DNA of 64,000 nucleotides from NCBI RefSeq assembly GCF_949628215.1, contig NC_134278.1, forward strand, positions 42,219,691 through 42,283,690. The letters are read 5' to 3'. The notes beneath the pieces are model-generated. The model ran no database searches, was not told the DNA's origin, and worked only from the letters and a program-made list of their open reading frames with translations. Origin of the DNA: Phalacrocorax aristotelis (lineage: Eukaryota > Chordata > Aves > Suliformes > Phalacrocoracidae). Positions 25,216 through 37,129 of this stretch are shown here, one piece after another. Position numbers and translations under genes: made by a program. The stretch's first letter is position 1. Every line of letters begins with the position of its first letter.

Positions 25216-26010
25216 GAAGAGAAAAAAAGTACACACGAATGAACAAATTGAAACCATGTATTTGTATATATTTTTTGTGCATGTTGGTTTCGTTCCTTTT
25301 TTCCCGTGAAAGTGACATCTGTTTAGCATGGGTCAGAAAAAAAAAGATGGAAGAACTTTCCACCTGCAAATACAATTTCTCTCAAATTGAAGTGGTTTGT
25401 AGGGGCATGCACATCCAACTGATACTTTATTTTGGCAAAACCAAAACCCATTTTTAACATTCTTGGAACAAGATGGTTTAATTTCTCCTTTGAAATGACT
25501 AAGTTTCTATTCTATTATTACATGTATGACTATTCCACTATATTTTGGGATGATTCAAAATCATATTACAAGACTAATGTAATCAAAATGAAATGTTTTA
25601 ATTGATCAAAATCAATTTCCAGTTATTAATTTCAGAATTTTCTTTCATCAAGGAATATCTCCACCCCAAGCTGAAATAAAGACAGATTTGAAAACTCAGT
25701 ATGCTGCATGAAATACTCATCCTCTGCATGTAACTACTCCTGTAACTGTGCAGTCTTTAACAATGGCATCTTCGGAGAATAAATATTTGAGGAAAAACAC
25801 CTGGAAAAACATTATGTTTCTTCCACACTTTTTGACCTTGAGGATATGACAGGAGCACACAGAGAAAGGGCAATCTCAGAGGGAGACGAGCAAAGGGGAT
25901 AGCAGGTCGTGAATGAGATGGCGTAGCTTTCCATCTGCAAAGTTGTGCACTCTGCTACTGAAAAAAAGCACAGGAGAGGGAAAAAGAGAATTATCAGCAT
26001 TTGACAAATC
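25216..26010. other. No gene seen
   Basis: Overlapping open frames on both strands at 25124-25457 (83 and 95 codons) lack domains. The 106-codon frame starting at 25913 continues into the SINE-like relic below and is also unrecognised. Confidence 0.45.
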
Positions 26011-26011
26011 T

Positions 26012-26075
26012 CCCACTAACCCAGTGGTCAGGGCACTCTTGACAACTGTCTCAATTCACAGTTTTGATCTGTTTC
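26012..26075 (+). mobile_element. Possible tRNA-derived SINE relic
   Basis: TAACCCAGTGG (26017-26027) fits the RNA polymerase III A box TRGCNNAGTGG with one or two changes and is followed by TCAGGGCACT, as in tRNA-like SINE heads. A degraded B-box-like AGTTTTGATCT (26060-26070, consensus GGTTCRANTCC) lies about 33 bases downstream, the normal spacing. No cloverleaf can be folded. I recall similar heads in old reptile/bird SINEs, but the match is short. Confidence 0.3.
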
Positions 26076-27925
26076 TTGTGTCTTCCCATTCCACCAGGAG
26101 AGCCAGAAACAGCTCTCATCTGCAAGGAGAAGCATCACATGTGATTCACATGCCCCTGGAATGGGCATTGTATTTGTATGCCACAGCTGGTGGTCTCAAA
26201 GGGGGGTCTGTGATCCCCTTTGTGGTCCATTGATTTCAACAAGCCATCAATTTCAGATGGGGCTAGTCACACCAAAAAATTCCTGTCCTTGTCTACCAGA
26301 TTCCACAGCTGGAAGTCCAAATTATGCTGCACATGACAGCAGCATGCCCACTTCTTGCCACATATTAATATCCTTCAATTATTGCTATGAAGGAAAGGTT
26401 ATATCACAGAGAAAAACCCTCCAACAGAGATTTTAGTACACTTTTTGTTTTCTGTGCTTGAAATGCTGTCTTGGCTTCACAAAACTTACTCTTTTAAGAC
26501 ATTGGATTCTAATGATATAAAAAAGCACTGAGCCAGCTGTCACCATATTACAAATGTGAGTTTGAGAGCAAAACCAATGAGAGTTTGAATCCACCAGGAC
26601 TAGAGTTATTGCAGAAAAGGTCTAAGGTCTTCTTTCTATGCTGCTGACTGTAGAGGCATTATCAGATTGTAGAGAGACATTTTTAAAGCAGTGAGGAAGG
26701 CTATAATATTGAAATTATCAAGTAAATTATGTTTAGATGATCCTAGCCAGCCCCAAAGAGAAACCCCTTCCTCCTTACTCTCCACCCTCACAGCCACTGA
26801 CAGGTTTCCTTCCTGACTTCAAATGTGGCAAACCGTATACAGCCCTGAATAAAGCAAACCAGGCAGGTAGCAAGGGGCATATTGACAGTGCAGTGGAGCA
26901 CTGCATCCACCTGTGCTAGCTGTGGAATAAAGAGCACTCCAGAAACAGCTCACTTGGTTTCTGCCTGACCTGAATAGCAAAGTCCAGATTCCCGGGCAGA
27001 GCCCCGTGCTGCCCATTACTATCCTAGCACTGCTACCTGAGGTCCAAACTCCAGTTTGTCAAAGTTTGCACTATACTAGATGGATTTGTCACCTAGAGCA
27101 ATGCTACCTCAGGTGTCTTTGATCTATGCTGAAAAGCTCAGATGGCCAGGAGTTAGAAGGACAAAGGTTTTTCTTTGCATTTATAGCTGAACTTCTAACT
27201 GCTCAAACACTGAACTTCTACTTTAGAGAAACACAAAAACATTTAGATATCTTTGCTAATCCAACACTATCTTCCACTTTCTTTTGTGTTACAGAATTGA
27301 ATGAGAATGTGTTGAGGTCAAATGCTGGTTATGCTAACAATTTTTCTGCTGAACCAGGACACTGAAAAACCAGGACACATATAGATGTAACTCTTAAAAT
27401 TTCATTGCCTTAAGTCAAAGCTGAATTCAGCAGGAATCTCATTGTACTATAACTAGTATCATTATAACATAAACTGAAGCTGAAATAAATGTTGGTATGC
27501 AATATTAAAAATAACAGTTCATGCTGACTTGGGGTTTAGGAGGTTAACTTGGGAACAGACATTTTGCTAATGATTAAAACGTCAGAATCTTTTATCTGTC
27601 TTTCTTCATTATTCAGCTGTATAGTCTCTTTTATCATAGCTTAGATTTTGCACCGATAAACACTGATGATCACAGATGCTAAAACTTTATTTTTAAATTA
27701 CTTCTCTGTATATTATATTATAACATATTTCTGTGTAATCTAATCTATGGCTGTAAAATTAGCCCTAGAGAAGCCTAGGTTGTTGGCAGGGGTATCATAT
27801 AAGCATCCTGAAACCACTGAGGAAAAGATAAATGAAATATATGTAACATCTAGATCAGTAAATCAGGTCCAGTCTGGTTTATACTATGCTCAAAGTAACC
27901 ATTGAATACTAGAAGTTCCGTTTAT
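26076..27925. other. No gene seen
   Basis: About 26737-27110 is somewhat richer in C and G than its flanks and has 60-79-codon open frames on both strands with no domain. It may be an old unassigned repeat. The rest is AT-rich. Confidence 0.4.
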
Positions 27926-27964
27926 ATCAGAGCAGTTCTAGTAGAGAGAAGGCGCTGAGTTTAA

Positions 27965-28055
27965 ACCAGGGTATAAGTTTCAAGCAACTCTACTGAGTTT
28001 AGTGGAGTTTCCTTGGATTCACAGCTACAAGTGCGAAAGACGATTTGATTCTTGT
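27965..28055 (+). repeat. Old palindromic amniote repeat, copy 2
   Basis: AACTCTACTGA (27986-27996) and TTAGTGGAGTT (27999-28009) form an inverted repeat with 9 of 11 positions paired. The core CTACTGAGTTTAGTGGAGTT aligns with CCACTGAAACCAGTCGAGTT of the 30.3-kb copy at about 14 of 20 positions. The longer layout, a TGTAA-like left arm, a CACTGA core and a GATTTACA-like right arm, matches what I recall of a widespread old bird/reptile repeat. Confidence 0.4.
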
Positions 28056-28483
28056 GGTGTTTCTAACTGCAGGTACAGGGCACAGAAAGTTTAAACAGTT
28101 TCTGTCTCTTTTATCTTTACAGGAAATTTCTGCAACGCTGGGTAGGACTGAGGACATGCACTCCAATTTACCCTCTCCATGGGGTCTGGAGAGATACCCT
28201 TTACCCATCCACTTGCATGGCCACTCTTTGGTGTGTGAATCTTCATGATCTGTTTAAAGTTCACTTTGGGTCCTAACGAGTAGGAGATGAATCTATCAGA
28301 GGGCTGGAATGAAAGGATGGGTTCAGTGAGAGTCCTAAATTCATGTGGAATTTAGGGGTAGATTTAGACCTCAAATTCTGCCCAAATCCCAGCTTATGTT
28401 AAACACTTTAAAATTATGTTTTGATTGTCATCTGCTTGATATTTTGAAAATATTTAACCTTTATTTTTTCCTAAATTAAATCA

Positions 28484-28512
28484 GATCCAAATTACACCAG
28501 GGATTTGAGAGA
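28484..28512 (+). repeat. Possible small fragment of the same palindromic repeat
   Basis: ATCAGATCCAAATTACACCAG resembles the right arm and end (ATTTACACCAGG-x-TTTGAAT) seen in the 30.3-kb copy. It is very short, so chance is a real alternative. Confidence 0.2.
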
Positions 28513-28589
28513 CATTAAAAATGAGGAAAAGTAGAATCCAAAATTAATGTACTGCTTTACATTATTTTCCTCTTTTTTGTGGCTCTGCC

Positions 28590-29060
28590 TGCATTAGAAT
28601 GAACTCTGTGCCTTATTCAATTAATGTCCTCATGACAGCCCTCAGAAGCAAAAAGAGTTAAAAACACACGGGGGAACTGTAATGGTAATGTGTCCTGAGA
28701 GATATTCATTTGGCCCCAGCTGTCCATTTTATTCTAAGTGCTAAATGCTTTAATATACATAGACTATCATTTACATAGCAAGTGGCTATGCGAGATGAAT
28801 TATTTATTTTGTGACAAATACCTAATACCCAATGTACTGTCAAATACAAAGGAGTTCCTTATTTGACCCCCATGTGCAAATTTGCATTATAGAATTCATT
28901 ATCTTTGCACATAAGTCACATTGAAGTTATGTGCAGATATCTGTCAGTGGAATTGCAGATTATTGCAGCTTTGATTTAATTGCACTATTTGCTGTTATGC
29001 CATACTTGTATAGCAAGGAACCTGTTTTTTAAGCCTTATGCCATAGAAGCTGCTCATATA
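28590..29060. promoter_or_regulatory. Candidate conserved noncoding block
   Basis: Non-repetitive AT-rich sequence, dense in homeobox cores (TCAATTAATG at about 28618, TGATTTAATTGCAC near 28972) and POU-like words (ATGTGCAAATTTGCATTA near 28872-28890, which holds ATTTGCAT and its inverse ATGCAAAT overlapping). There are no open frames. The clustering is typical of developmental enhancers, but conservation is untested. Confidence 0.3.
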
Positions 29061-30300
29061 TGTAACAGCTGTACTACTAATGTAAAAAAAAGGTAGCTGA
29101 AATAGAAAAACAAACTCAAGTTATGATGAAAATATTATGAAAGTCCGTATTTTGTATGCCAGCCAAATAGTACCAGAATTTCTTACACGAGGATGAAGAC
29201 AGACCAGGATATAAACCTCCCAAAATCAAGACGACAAAATTTGGTCTGCTTTCCCCAGGTGACCTCACCTTATGCAGCCAGCCTCATGTTTACATTCCTA
29301 AGAATTTAAAGAATTCAGCTTGAATAAGAAATTCTATTATATCAGATTTTTTGTTCTATCAGATTTATTATTCTTATATTGCATACAGCTCTGTTAATTC
29401 TCACAAAGTCCCACATTAATCTTTGATTCTCTCTCCTTAGGTTCTAATTCTCATAGTCACTATAACTGTAGTCTAAGCTACCATTTAGATAACCATATTA
29501 CTCTAATGATTATAGAATGTGACAGAGTTGTTAGACCTGTCTCAGGGCAAATATTGTACTACTCACCTCAGTAATTGTTTGCCAGATTTGACATTTGTTA
29601 GCATGTCTTTATATGACATTTATCAGGATAGTCCTCAGTGTCTGAGACACCACCACAGAACAAGAGTCTTGTTGTTTGGTGTATCTGAGATAAAGGAAAT
29701 GCTGAGTTCAGAAACATTACATCTTCTCTCTGAAATTGCATTGCTATACTTCAAAAGATTCTGGGGTATGACTTAATCTATGTGAACAACACACAAAATT
29801 AAGATGTTTATTTACGTAATTTGGAACCATAAAACAATGTTAAAGATCTCACAGAAACAGTCCATCTTATACTTTTTTGTATGCTTAGCCCTTTAGTTTG
29901 ACATTTGACATAACTTGTGGAGAGAAAGAGTAAATGAAACATTTCTGAAACTTGAAAGAGATTTTGCCTGGGATGAAGTCAGAATAGGAAGGTCAGGTCA
30001 ATTTATATTGAATCAGTCCAGTTTCCCATCCTTTACTGTGATACAATTTCTGAAGCTGCTGCCTTCTAGGCTGGCTCATTTTAGCAGTTCTGCAGATGGC
30101 AGAGAGTTGAGAGTACCCAAGGATTTTCATTCTGTAGGTTAGAAAGTTGGTACGGTCACAGGCTGAACTCAGTCAGAAGGAGTTTATGCCTGCTAAGTGA
30201 TCTGAAAATTAGTGTTGACCCTGAAAAAGCTCTTCTGTAGTTGGAGAATTTGTTTATCTGCACTTTGGCACATCTTGTATAATGAAAGCCTTTGAAGCAC
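29061..30300. other. No gene seen
   Basis: Unassigned. The open frames at 29519-29776 and 29915-30142 plus (85 and 75 codons) have no recognisable domain or splice context. Confidence 0.5.
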
Positions 30301-30305
30301 AATAG

Positions 30306-30389
30306 GCCAATTACAGACCTGGTGTGAATGGGCACAATGCCACTGAAACCAGTCGAGTTGTGCCCACTCGCACCAGGTTTGAATTTGGC
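30306..30389 (+). repeat. 84-nt hairpin; well-kept copy of an old palindromic repeat
   Basis: The arms at 30318-30337 and 30358-30377 pair at 18 of 20 positions plus one G-U wobble, leaving only one A-C mismatch. The outer bases GCCAA (30306-30310) and TTGGC (30385-30389) pair as well. Inside the loop, ACTG (30342-30345) and CAGT (30350-30353) form a second short stem. In shape it could pass for a microRNA precursor. However, the core CACTGAAACCAGT-x-GAGTTGTGCCC matches what I recall of an old amniote interspersed repeat with exactly this palindromic form, so I call it a repeat copy. A hairpin RNA remains possible but unsupported. Confidence 0.55.
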
Positions 30390-30600
30390 ACGTTGCCTTT
30401 GTCAATGGCAAAACAATGTTTTCAGCAAATTTCCTGGCAGAAGCTATGCTGCATGGAAAATGCATTCATTTAATATGTTTATTTGCATAACAGATCTGAG
30501 CTTCGGCAGAGTTTATTATTCATTATGCAAGCTCATTCCCTTCCCAGCCAGCAATGAAATGCATATCAGAAAGGGTAGTCGGAGACTTTTAGAACTGAAA
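30390..30600. promoter_or_regulatory. Candidate enhancer with Sox- and Oct-like sites
   Basis: Next to the 84-nt hairpin lie CTTTGT (30397-30402) and AACAATG (30412-30418), both Sox/HMG-type cores. A perfect octamer, ATTTGCAT (30481-30488), and the POU-like words ATTATGCAA (about 30522) and AAATGCATAT (about 30556) follow. Sox and POU proteins often act together on neural and pluripotency enhancers. That link here is inference. The 103-codon open frame across this stretch (30328-30639) includes the repeat and is not taken as coding. Confidence 0.3.
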
Positions 30601-30639
30601 AGACCATCTTCTGTTTGTTTTTTATGCAATCTCCCCTGA

Positions 30640-32040
30640 CTTCTTTCCCCGCAAAGAAACAACTTGAATGCTGGGCCAAAACCTTCAAAAATAAAAGTTC
30701 AGGAATAGGTAAATATAAGGTCCTATTCAGACACATGCCTGGCTTTCAGTAATGCAGTGTGCTCTCTGATTCTCCTGCTGATGCAGTCTTTGATTCTGAA
30801 ACAATCTGAAAGGAATGAATGGGAGCTCAGCTTTTAATTAGGTAGAGACCTCAGTATGGATTTAGGTGGCTAACTTTAGGCTTCTATTTTTTAAAATCTT
30901 ACCCCAGATTATCAGAAAGGCTGATCACTCATCTGAGATCTTCCAGTAAGAAAGCTTCCTGTAGATAGTGTATTTCTATAGGGAGGAAGTGTAATTTCCT
31001 CTACTACCTTATGTGAAATTCTGTGTATTTGGTACCATACTGTTGAACGGTGAAGCTTGAATAGTCAGATAGTACAGAGGGATTTCTGAGAGTCCATGAG
31101 GTTAGTGCTATAGACTTTGCTTCAGGTTGGGTACAGGAAAATTAATTTTCTCAAATGTGTAAAGAAACTCTTCCATAGTGTCATCTATCTGTTTTCTTTT
31201 GTCTTTACATGAATAATTAAAGTTATCAAGAAAGAAAGTTTTCAATAATTTTTTTGGCCACTCTTAGAGGTAAAGAAAGCTTTAGTCCCTTAAGGGTTGT
31301 AAAAGTAAAGAAGAAATTTTTGGAGGCTAGGGACTGGCTGCTTATGGTGGACAGTATATCACACTCGTATCAGCTTGTAGGGAACAGAGGGTCCCTAGAT
31401 GAGTCCATGACTAGTGTTTCCATTTCCTACTCCAACTAAGTTCTCTGGAACTGCTTATGTGAAGAAGCTTTTGTAAAAGTAGTATGTGAGCAGGGTAGTG
31501 CAAAGAGGAATTTCAGAGGAGAATTTTTAGGGAAGTATGTTAACTGTAGGGTTAACATGCAGCTGAGTGTGATAGAACATTAAGCATAACCAGAAAGCCA
31601 GACTCCTGATCTTTTATCTGCAGTTGCAAGGCCATCTGAGGATGCCTGAAATCATGTCTTTCCTTGGGAGGTTGTGTGAAGTCTGCCTCTCAAGGGTGGA
31701 AGGGGCATTGCTGTAGGTGTATTGAATTTTTTAATCTAAGAAATTGTCTAAGATGGGGGGAGGCTAGCTGCAGGAGAATGTAGTTAAGTTAGGAAACATC
31801 CATGGCTGTGAAGACATCAGGGGCATAATGCATCATGAGTCCTCCAATGATACAGAAACTCATTCATCAACAGAAAGTATGTTTGCCATTCCTAAGGAAA
31901 GAAAATGGCTTTTGGTAGGGGGATAGAGTGTGTTCCAGCTCTGAACAACACCTGCTGAGATCAAGATCAAAATCACTGTTCCAGCAACAACTGAGGATCT
32001 AAATTCAAATGGTGTGATCCTGTGATCCTGTCCAGCTTTC
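30640..32040. other. No gene seen
   Basis: Unassigned, moderately AT-rich. No repeat family, exon or RNA gene is recognisable. Confidence 0.5.
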
Positions 32041-32109
32041 TGGCTGTTCTGGATGAAAGTCTTTTAGTGGGAAATATATACATATATATAGATACACAGT
32101 ATATGTCTA

Positions 32110-33290
32110 CTTGCTGACCTTAAACAGCCAGCTACTGTATAGACCTGGATCCCACCATCTCAGTCTCTCAGTCACTCATCCCAATGGCTGGCATGTGGAT
32201 ACATGAATCCCCAAGGCCCACAGCTACAGTTCAGCTGTTGTTGCTTAAACTTACACATGCATGCATAGTCACATGTGCTATGGGGAGACCCAGTAGTTGG
32301 CTTTATGCTCCTAGTTTAACTAGTAGCTGGCCAGTGAATCCCCTGGTATTCCAGCTGCTTCATGTAGAGACACACATGCAAATGGATCTTTCTGGTAGCT
32401 GATCCAGACTTATGACCTTATCAGTAGCCAAGTGCCAGACTTTACATTCTCTCCAGATTGGACCTTCTGGTCCCTTCTGTAGACAGTGTTCAGGCTCTTT
32501 AGTCTCTAATATCTCACCCAGCTTTACAGCTGCTCTAATATCCGCCTACCAAGCTTCTATCCTACTCACCAGCTAGTCCAGCTTTATCCTTGCTAATGAT
32601 GACATTGGCATATACACCCACACAAGGTGCACACACTCTGGTTTCTCCAGTTTCTGTCACCCTGGGCACATAGTGCCTGTGACTCATGGTCTCCACACCA
32701 ATTGCTGGCACTTAGACCTCCACACACATGCATGCTCACAGAAAAGACAGTGCCCTCATTCAAGAAAATAATTAGAAATGGAGTGTAAAGGGAAGACAGG
32801 ACAGACTGTACAGATCAAATGCAGGGCATGGCCAGGCATGAGTACTAACCAGCAGCCTGTTTACATGCTTGTTTGGCTGGTCTATTGCCCTATCCCATCT
32901 ATTTTCCCATCCTTGTTCCTCTCCAGACCACCTTATTCCATCCTTTCCCTGCCTTTTGTTCCTCTCCTAAACATCACATAATAAGTCTTGTGCAACCCCA
33001 AGATGCTTTTCCCCTGCATTCCATAAGAAGCCTCATGCCTCTAAAGGCAGTATCCACCCTCAGTCTGTAAGTCTGCCTGGGGAGCCTGTCCAACTGTCTG
33101 GTCACTCCCTGCCCATGGGGCTGACACCCTCTTGGGATGCCTTGTGAGGGAATGGGTCAGGGGCTCGTTTCTCTGACTGGCTTATTAGGGTTCCCCTAGC
33201 TGTTGTTGTGCCTCTGAGCTCTCTTGTTTGTGTGGAGATGAGCCTTTAATAGCTTAACCTACCATTTTCAACATGTGAATGTCTGTACAT
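32110..33290. mobile_element. Probable old interspersed repeat, family unknown
   Basis: The texture changes sharply from the surroundings: TG/CA-rich, few CpG, with a pyrimidine-rich run at about 32880-33010. Weak internal repetition is visible. CCAATGGCTGGCA (32181-32193) recurs as CCAATTGCTGGCA (32698-32710). ACACATGCATGCATAG near 32253 resembles ACACATGCATGCTCAC near 32724. High TG/CA with low CpG is what a CpG-rich element looks like after methylation-driven decay. The layout seems familiar to me from bird genomes, perhaps an LTR or nonautonomous element, but I cannot name it and see no clean ends. The limits are rough. Confidence 0.35.
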
Positions 33291-36225
33291 GAGACAGTTG
33301 CCTAGATCCTCCTTATGGTCACTAACAATATGTTCAGTGAAGCCTGGAGTATTCACCTATGCACTTGTGTCTACTGCCATCTGAGACTCCATAGAGAAGG
33401 AAGACTTCTGCTCAGAGCTGCCAGATGCTGTGCACTTCCTCCTGGGGACACTCAAGTTAGTATAGAAACAGCTGGATGTCTGGCAGGATAACCTGTGAGG
33501 TCTCAGATGGAACTAAAAGCTTCCATGTGGGCAACAGAATTGAACTTACAGTGGTGGATCAGCTGAATCTCTTACTAGGCTCAAAAGGTCATTGAGTAGA
33601 TAAAATGGAGATCTCTCCATTGACCATAACAGCATTTAGTCTTCTGCTCCATCTGTCAACACCTACATATAAACACATTTAAATAGGTGTTATCATTAGA
33701 TAAATTAACAGTTTTCTCATCAGATATTTTTTGTTGGGAAGATCTGACTGCCTTGTCATAGATCATGAAGTAGACAAATGATTGTCAGTGACTGCTTTGA
33801 CTGAAACATGTCATGAAAGCCAGGATATATCAGAGTGGTGCAGGGGGAATCTGGCTCTCTTTGTGGTCCAAACAGCATTCTTCTAATGTTTTGCAAGTGG
33901 GGAGAATAAGCAGGGTCATGAAATAAAGCAGAGGGGTAGGCTGGGAAGGGAAACTGAAGCCAGTTTTATATCCAGTAGTTAGAAAAAACAGCAGAGAAGT
34001 CTCCATTACCCAGCAGCTTGGGCACAGAGTACCAAACAGCTGCTTCTGCTTCCTTGCTTGCTTTTTTTAACATATACTGCAGTTTGAAAAATGTGGCATG
34101 ATGTATTACAAGACAGAGCAAGGTTCAAAGACCAAGTGAAGTGGAGAGGTTGGATGAGACAGAAGAGTTACAAAGGAAGATGATAAGCTGATGAATCTAT
34201 CCCTGAGGTCAGGATATCTGAAGGTGATCTTCAACATTCCTTCCCATCAAAGACCTACAGTGGAAACCTTTGCTGCGATAGTGACTGTGTACTGTGCAAT
34301 AAGCTTCATGTCCTCTAAAATATATGCTAACGCTTAAAGCTGTGTTAAAAATGCACATTGTTTATAGTTCTATTTGAATAAAGGCAGGAAGAAACATTCC
34401 TCTTTATGGTTTCAGAAGATGGCTAGTTTTGGAGCACAAAATATTTTTCTAAGCCCTGTCTCAGGGCAGTCATTGAGGCCATGAATTTTATTTCCCAAAG
34501 CTGCATGTGCAGATTGTTAAACTCATGTTCTTTCATATCCATCATGTTCACCAAAGGTCCAGGACTGCAAATGTAAGCTTCAAGTTATACTTTACCTGTT
34601 TTTACAGGTGACCACTTTAGCACACAATGACAAATAACAACTGTCATCATGGAACTCGTGGGGAAAAGATTTTAAAATGTTTCTTAATTTTTCTGTAGGA
34701 AGAAAACAATGATTATGTGAACTCAAAGAACAGTAGCTTCTTGATTTTTTGGGTGGGCTTTTCTTTGGTGTAAACACGATGAGAATTTCTATGGAACTAT
34801 AAATAGTTCAGAAATACTTTAACATTTCTGGTGTATTTTAAATGTGTCTGGTTTTCTGTGGTGAATCTGCTTGTAACTAGACACGATATCTGTAAAATTG
34901 GCAATGTGAATATTTATGACTGAGGTTTTTCTTTTCCCCTTTTTCAATCAGTAAAAAGATGTATGTGCAATCAAACTGAAGGAATTAATGAATTAAATTC
35001 CTGAATGAAAGCCTTATTTATAGACCTAAAGCTTAGGAATGGGTTTTCAATTGTCTTGGAGGGCTTTTGGTCTCAGGCTTTGAAAACTCTCTCTTGTTTA
35101 ACTTAAAGTCAATGGGATGTTTTTTAAAAGGTATAAATGAGAGAAGGATCATTTATGAAAACTAAGTAACATTAATCAGAGCTGGTGTGAGATGTTACAC
35201 AGGGACTCCAAATTCAATCAGGAATGAACAAATTCCTTTTCTGGTAAGCATGGGATGATAAAAATAGCAAGGTTCTTGTTATACACTATATTTCATCAAT
35301 GCATTTCCCATTTAATTCAATGTTTTATTCTCTCTTCCTTTGCTGTATCATTGCAGATTTCTCCTACATTTTACCAGCTATATTCTTAATGGATATATTA
35401 AGATATAATAGAGTAGATAATAAACATAGTTTGCAGTAGTTTCATCCCTGTTCTTCTAAGTCTAGAAGAGTAACTCAGAGGTCGGCCCTCTGATGTGATA
35501 GGATGCTGAAAAGAGACTTTAGCAGTGAAGATGTGGACTTGGAATCACTACTGTGTTGTGGTTTTAGCTTTCCTAATCAATTCCTGTCTCAAAGGACTTC
35601 ATTTAGAGGTATAAATTCTTGACATGTTCAGTACTACTGTGACTCCTTCCTAGATTTTCACTTTACCACTCATAACTGGTCTGAAATGAGGAACCACATC
35701 TAATGGACATTGCCCATTTCTATTGCACTGGAGTAATCTCTAATGTTTGTCCATGAATTTATGTTCCATTGAGCCACTTCCTTTCAAATGTCAACATACT
35801 TCTTAGTTTGTATTCTTTATATTGAGTCTAACATATTACCATATATGTATCAGCAGCATATTTCTCTTCCTGATGTGAAACTATTAAATGACTATTCTAA
35901 GATCAAGCTATTTGCTCAGGTCTTTGAGAAACGTAGTTTTACAGGCTAATGATTTATTGAAGATCACATTATATTGCTCTTCTAGGTTAACACTTTTGTT
36001 GCACTAGAGTTGTGATGCTCAGCCCAAGGTGGGGGTCGAAAGGTGACACTTGCATGCATTTTTTACTGTCTATGAAAAAGGGACTGGATGAATTTAAAGT
36101 CCCTTTCATGAGAAAGCATTCTTTCCCTCCTCTGGTCTCCAGTAATTCATTATGGAGCTTACTGCAAAATTTGCTTTTGGGAGTTAGAGTGTTATTTAGG
36201 GGAAAATACAATATGGAATAAAATT
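33291..36225. other. No gene seen
   Basis: Unassigned AT-rich DNA. AAAGTCAATGGGA near 35106 hints at another tiny scrap of the palindromic amniote repeat but is too short to call. Confidence 0.45.
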
Positions 36226-36229
36226 GCAA

Positions 36230-36400
36230 TCCATGTTGAGTCTGCTAGTTCCTGGCTTGCCTGAGATGTGATTACAGTTGGAGAAAAGGTGCGGCTGCGG
36301 TTCGAATTGATTACATAACCTTGCTTTATTGTGCTTTAAGGCTTATGTCAATGCTATGCAAGGATGTGGACAGATACTCTTTGTGTTTAAATCACAAGGG
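36230..36400. promoter_or_regulatory. Candidate conserved noncoding block
   Basis: Holds GATGTGATTACAG and TTGATTACATAACC, which carry TGATTACA-type (Gfi/PAX/HOX-like) words, and a CpG-containing GTGCGGCTGCGG run kept in an otherwise CpG-poor context. Inferred from motifs and composition only. Confidence 0.22.
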
Positions 36401-37129
36401 AAAATGAATAAATAATTAAACTGTCTGTGTAACTTTTGAGTCCTAATCATAACCTGAAAATTAAACTAAGTTTTCTCTGCCTTGCTGGGGAGAGGAAACT
36501 GCAGTATGGTCCAAAAGCAACTTATGATGAAGAAATAAAATATTATAATACAGACAAGCAATTGTTTGATTTCTTTACTAATTCACGCATTTTCCAATCT
36601 TTAAACTATTATGAAACTCGTATCATGCTGTGACAAGATTCTGATACTGGTCTGAGGGAGCAACATATCAAAGAATCATTTTTAGAAATATACAAGGTAC
36701 TATTTATACATTTGCATTCTTTTTATGTTAACTACACCATTTAAAGATATTGGGAATATACCAAATTGAAAAATTGGGCTAGTAAAAACACTTAGATATG
36801 AACGTAATGATATTCACAGTGCCAGTTGTATCAATGAAGTTCTCTCACCTGTTATCCAATATACTGAAATTGGCATTAAAACTTTGAGAAAATAAATGTG
36901 TGATGCAGGAAGAGAAGGTGTTGAAGAGAGATGGAGAGAAAGAAAGAGATCTAGGCATCAGAACTTACAGCAAACATGAGTGCTGTACTTTATAACATGA
37001 TTGAAGTCCTTTTCTTTTCCTTGTCTTTGAAATGTGATTCGCTAAACCTCTGTTGTCAGCTAGTACTAGTTCTTACAATATATTTTATCACTGTTCTTTT
37101 GGGAGGAATGTTGGACGCTGCAAAATAGT

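Noticed and set aside
25913..26233. 106-codon plus-strand frame
   Set aside because: It runs through the SINE-like relic and has no domain.
30306..30389. Calling the hairpin a microRNA gene
   Set aside because: The core matches the layout of an old palindromic interspersed repeat, and no known mature microRNA was recognised in either arm.
36253..36309. GGTTCGAATTG near 36299 resembling a tRNA B box, with TGGC-type A-box-like word upstream
   Set aside because: No cloverleaf stems can be formed and the A box is poor. A single B-box-like word is expected by chance.
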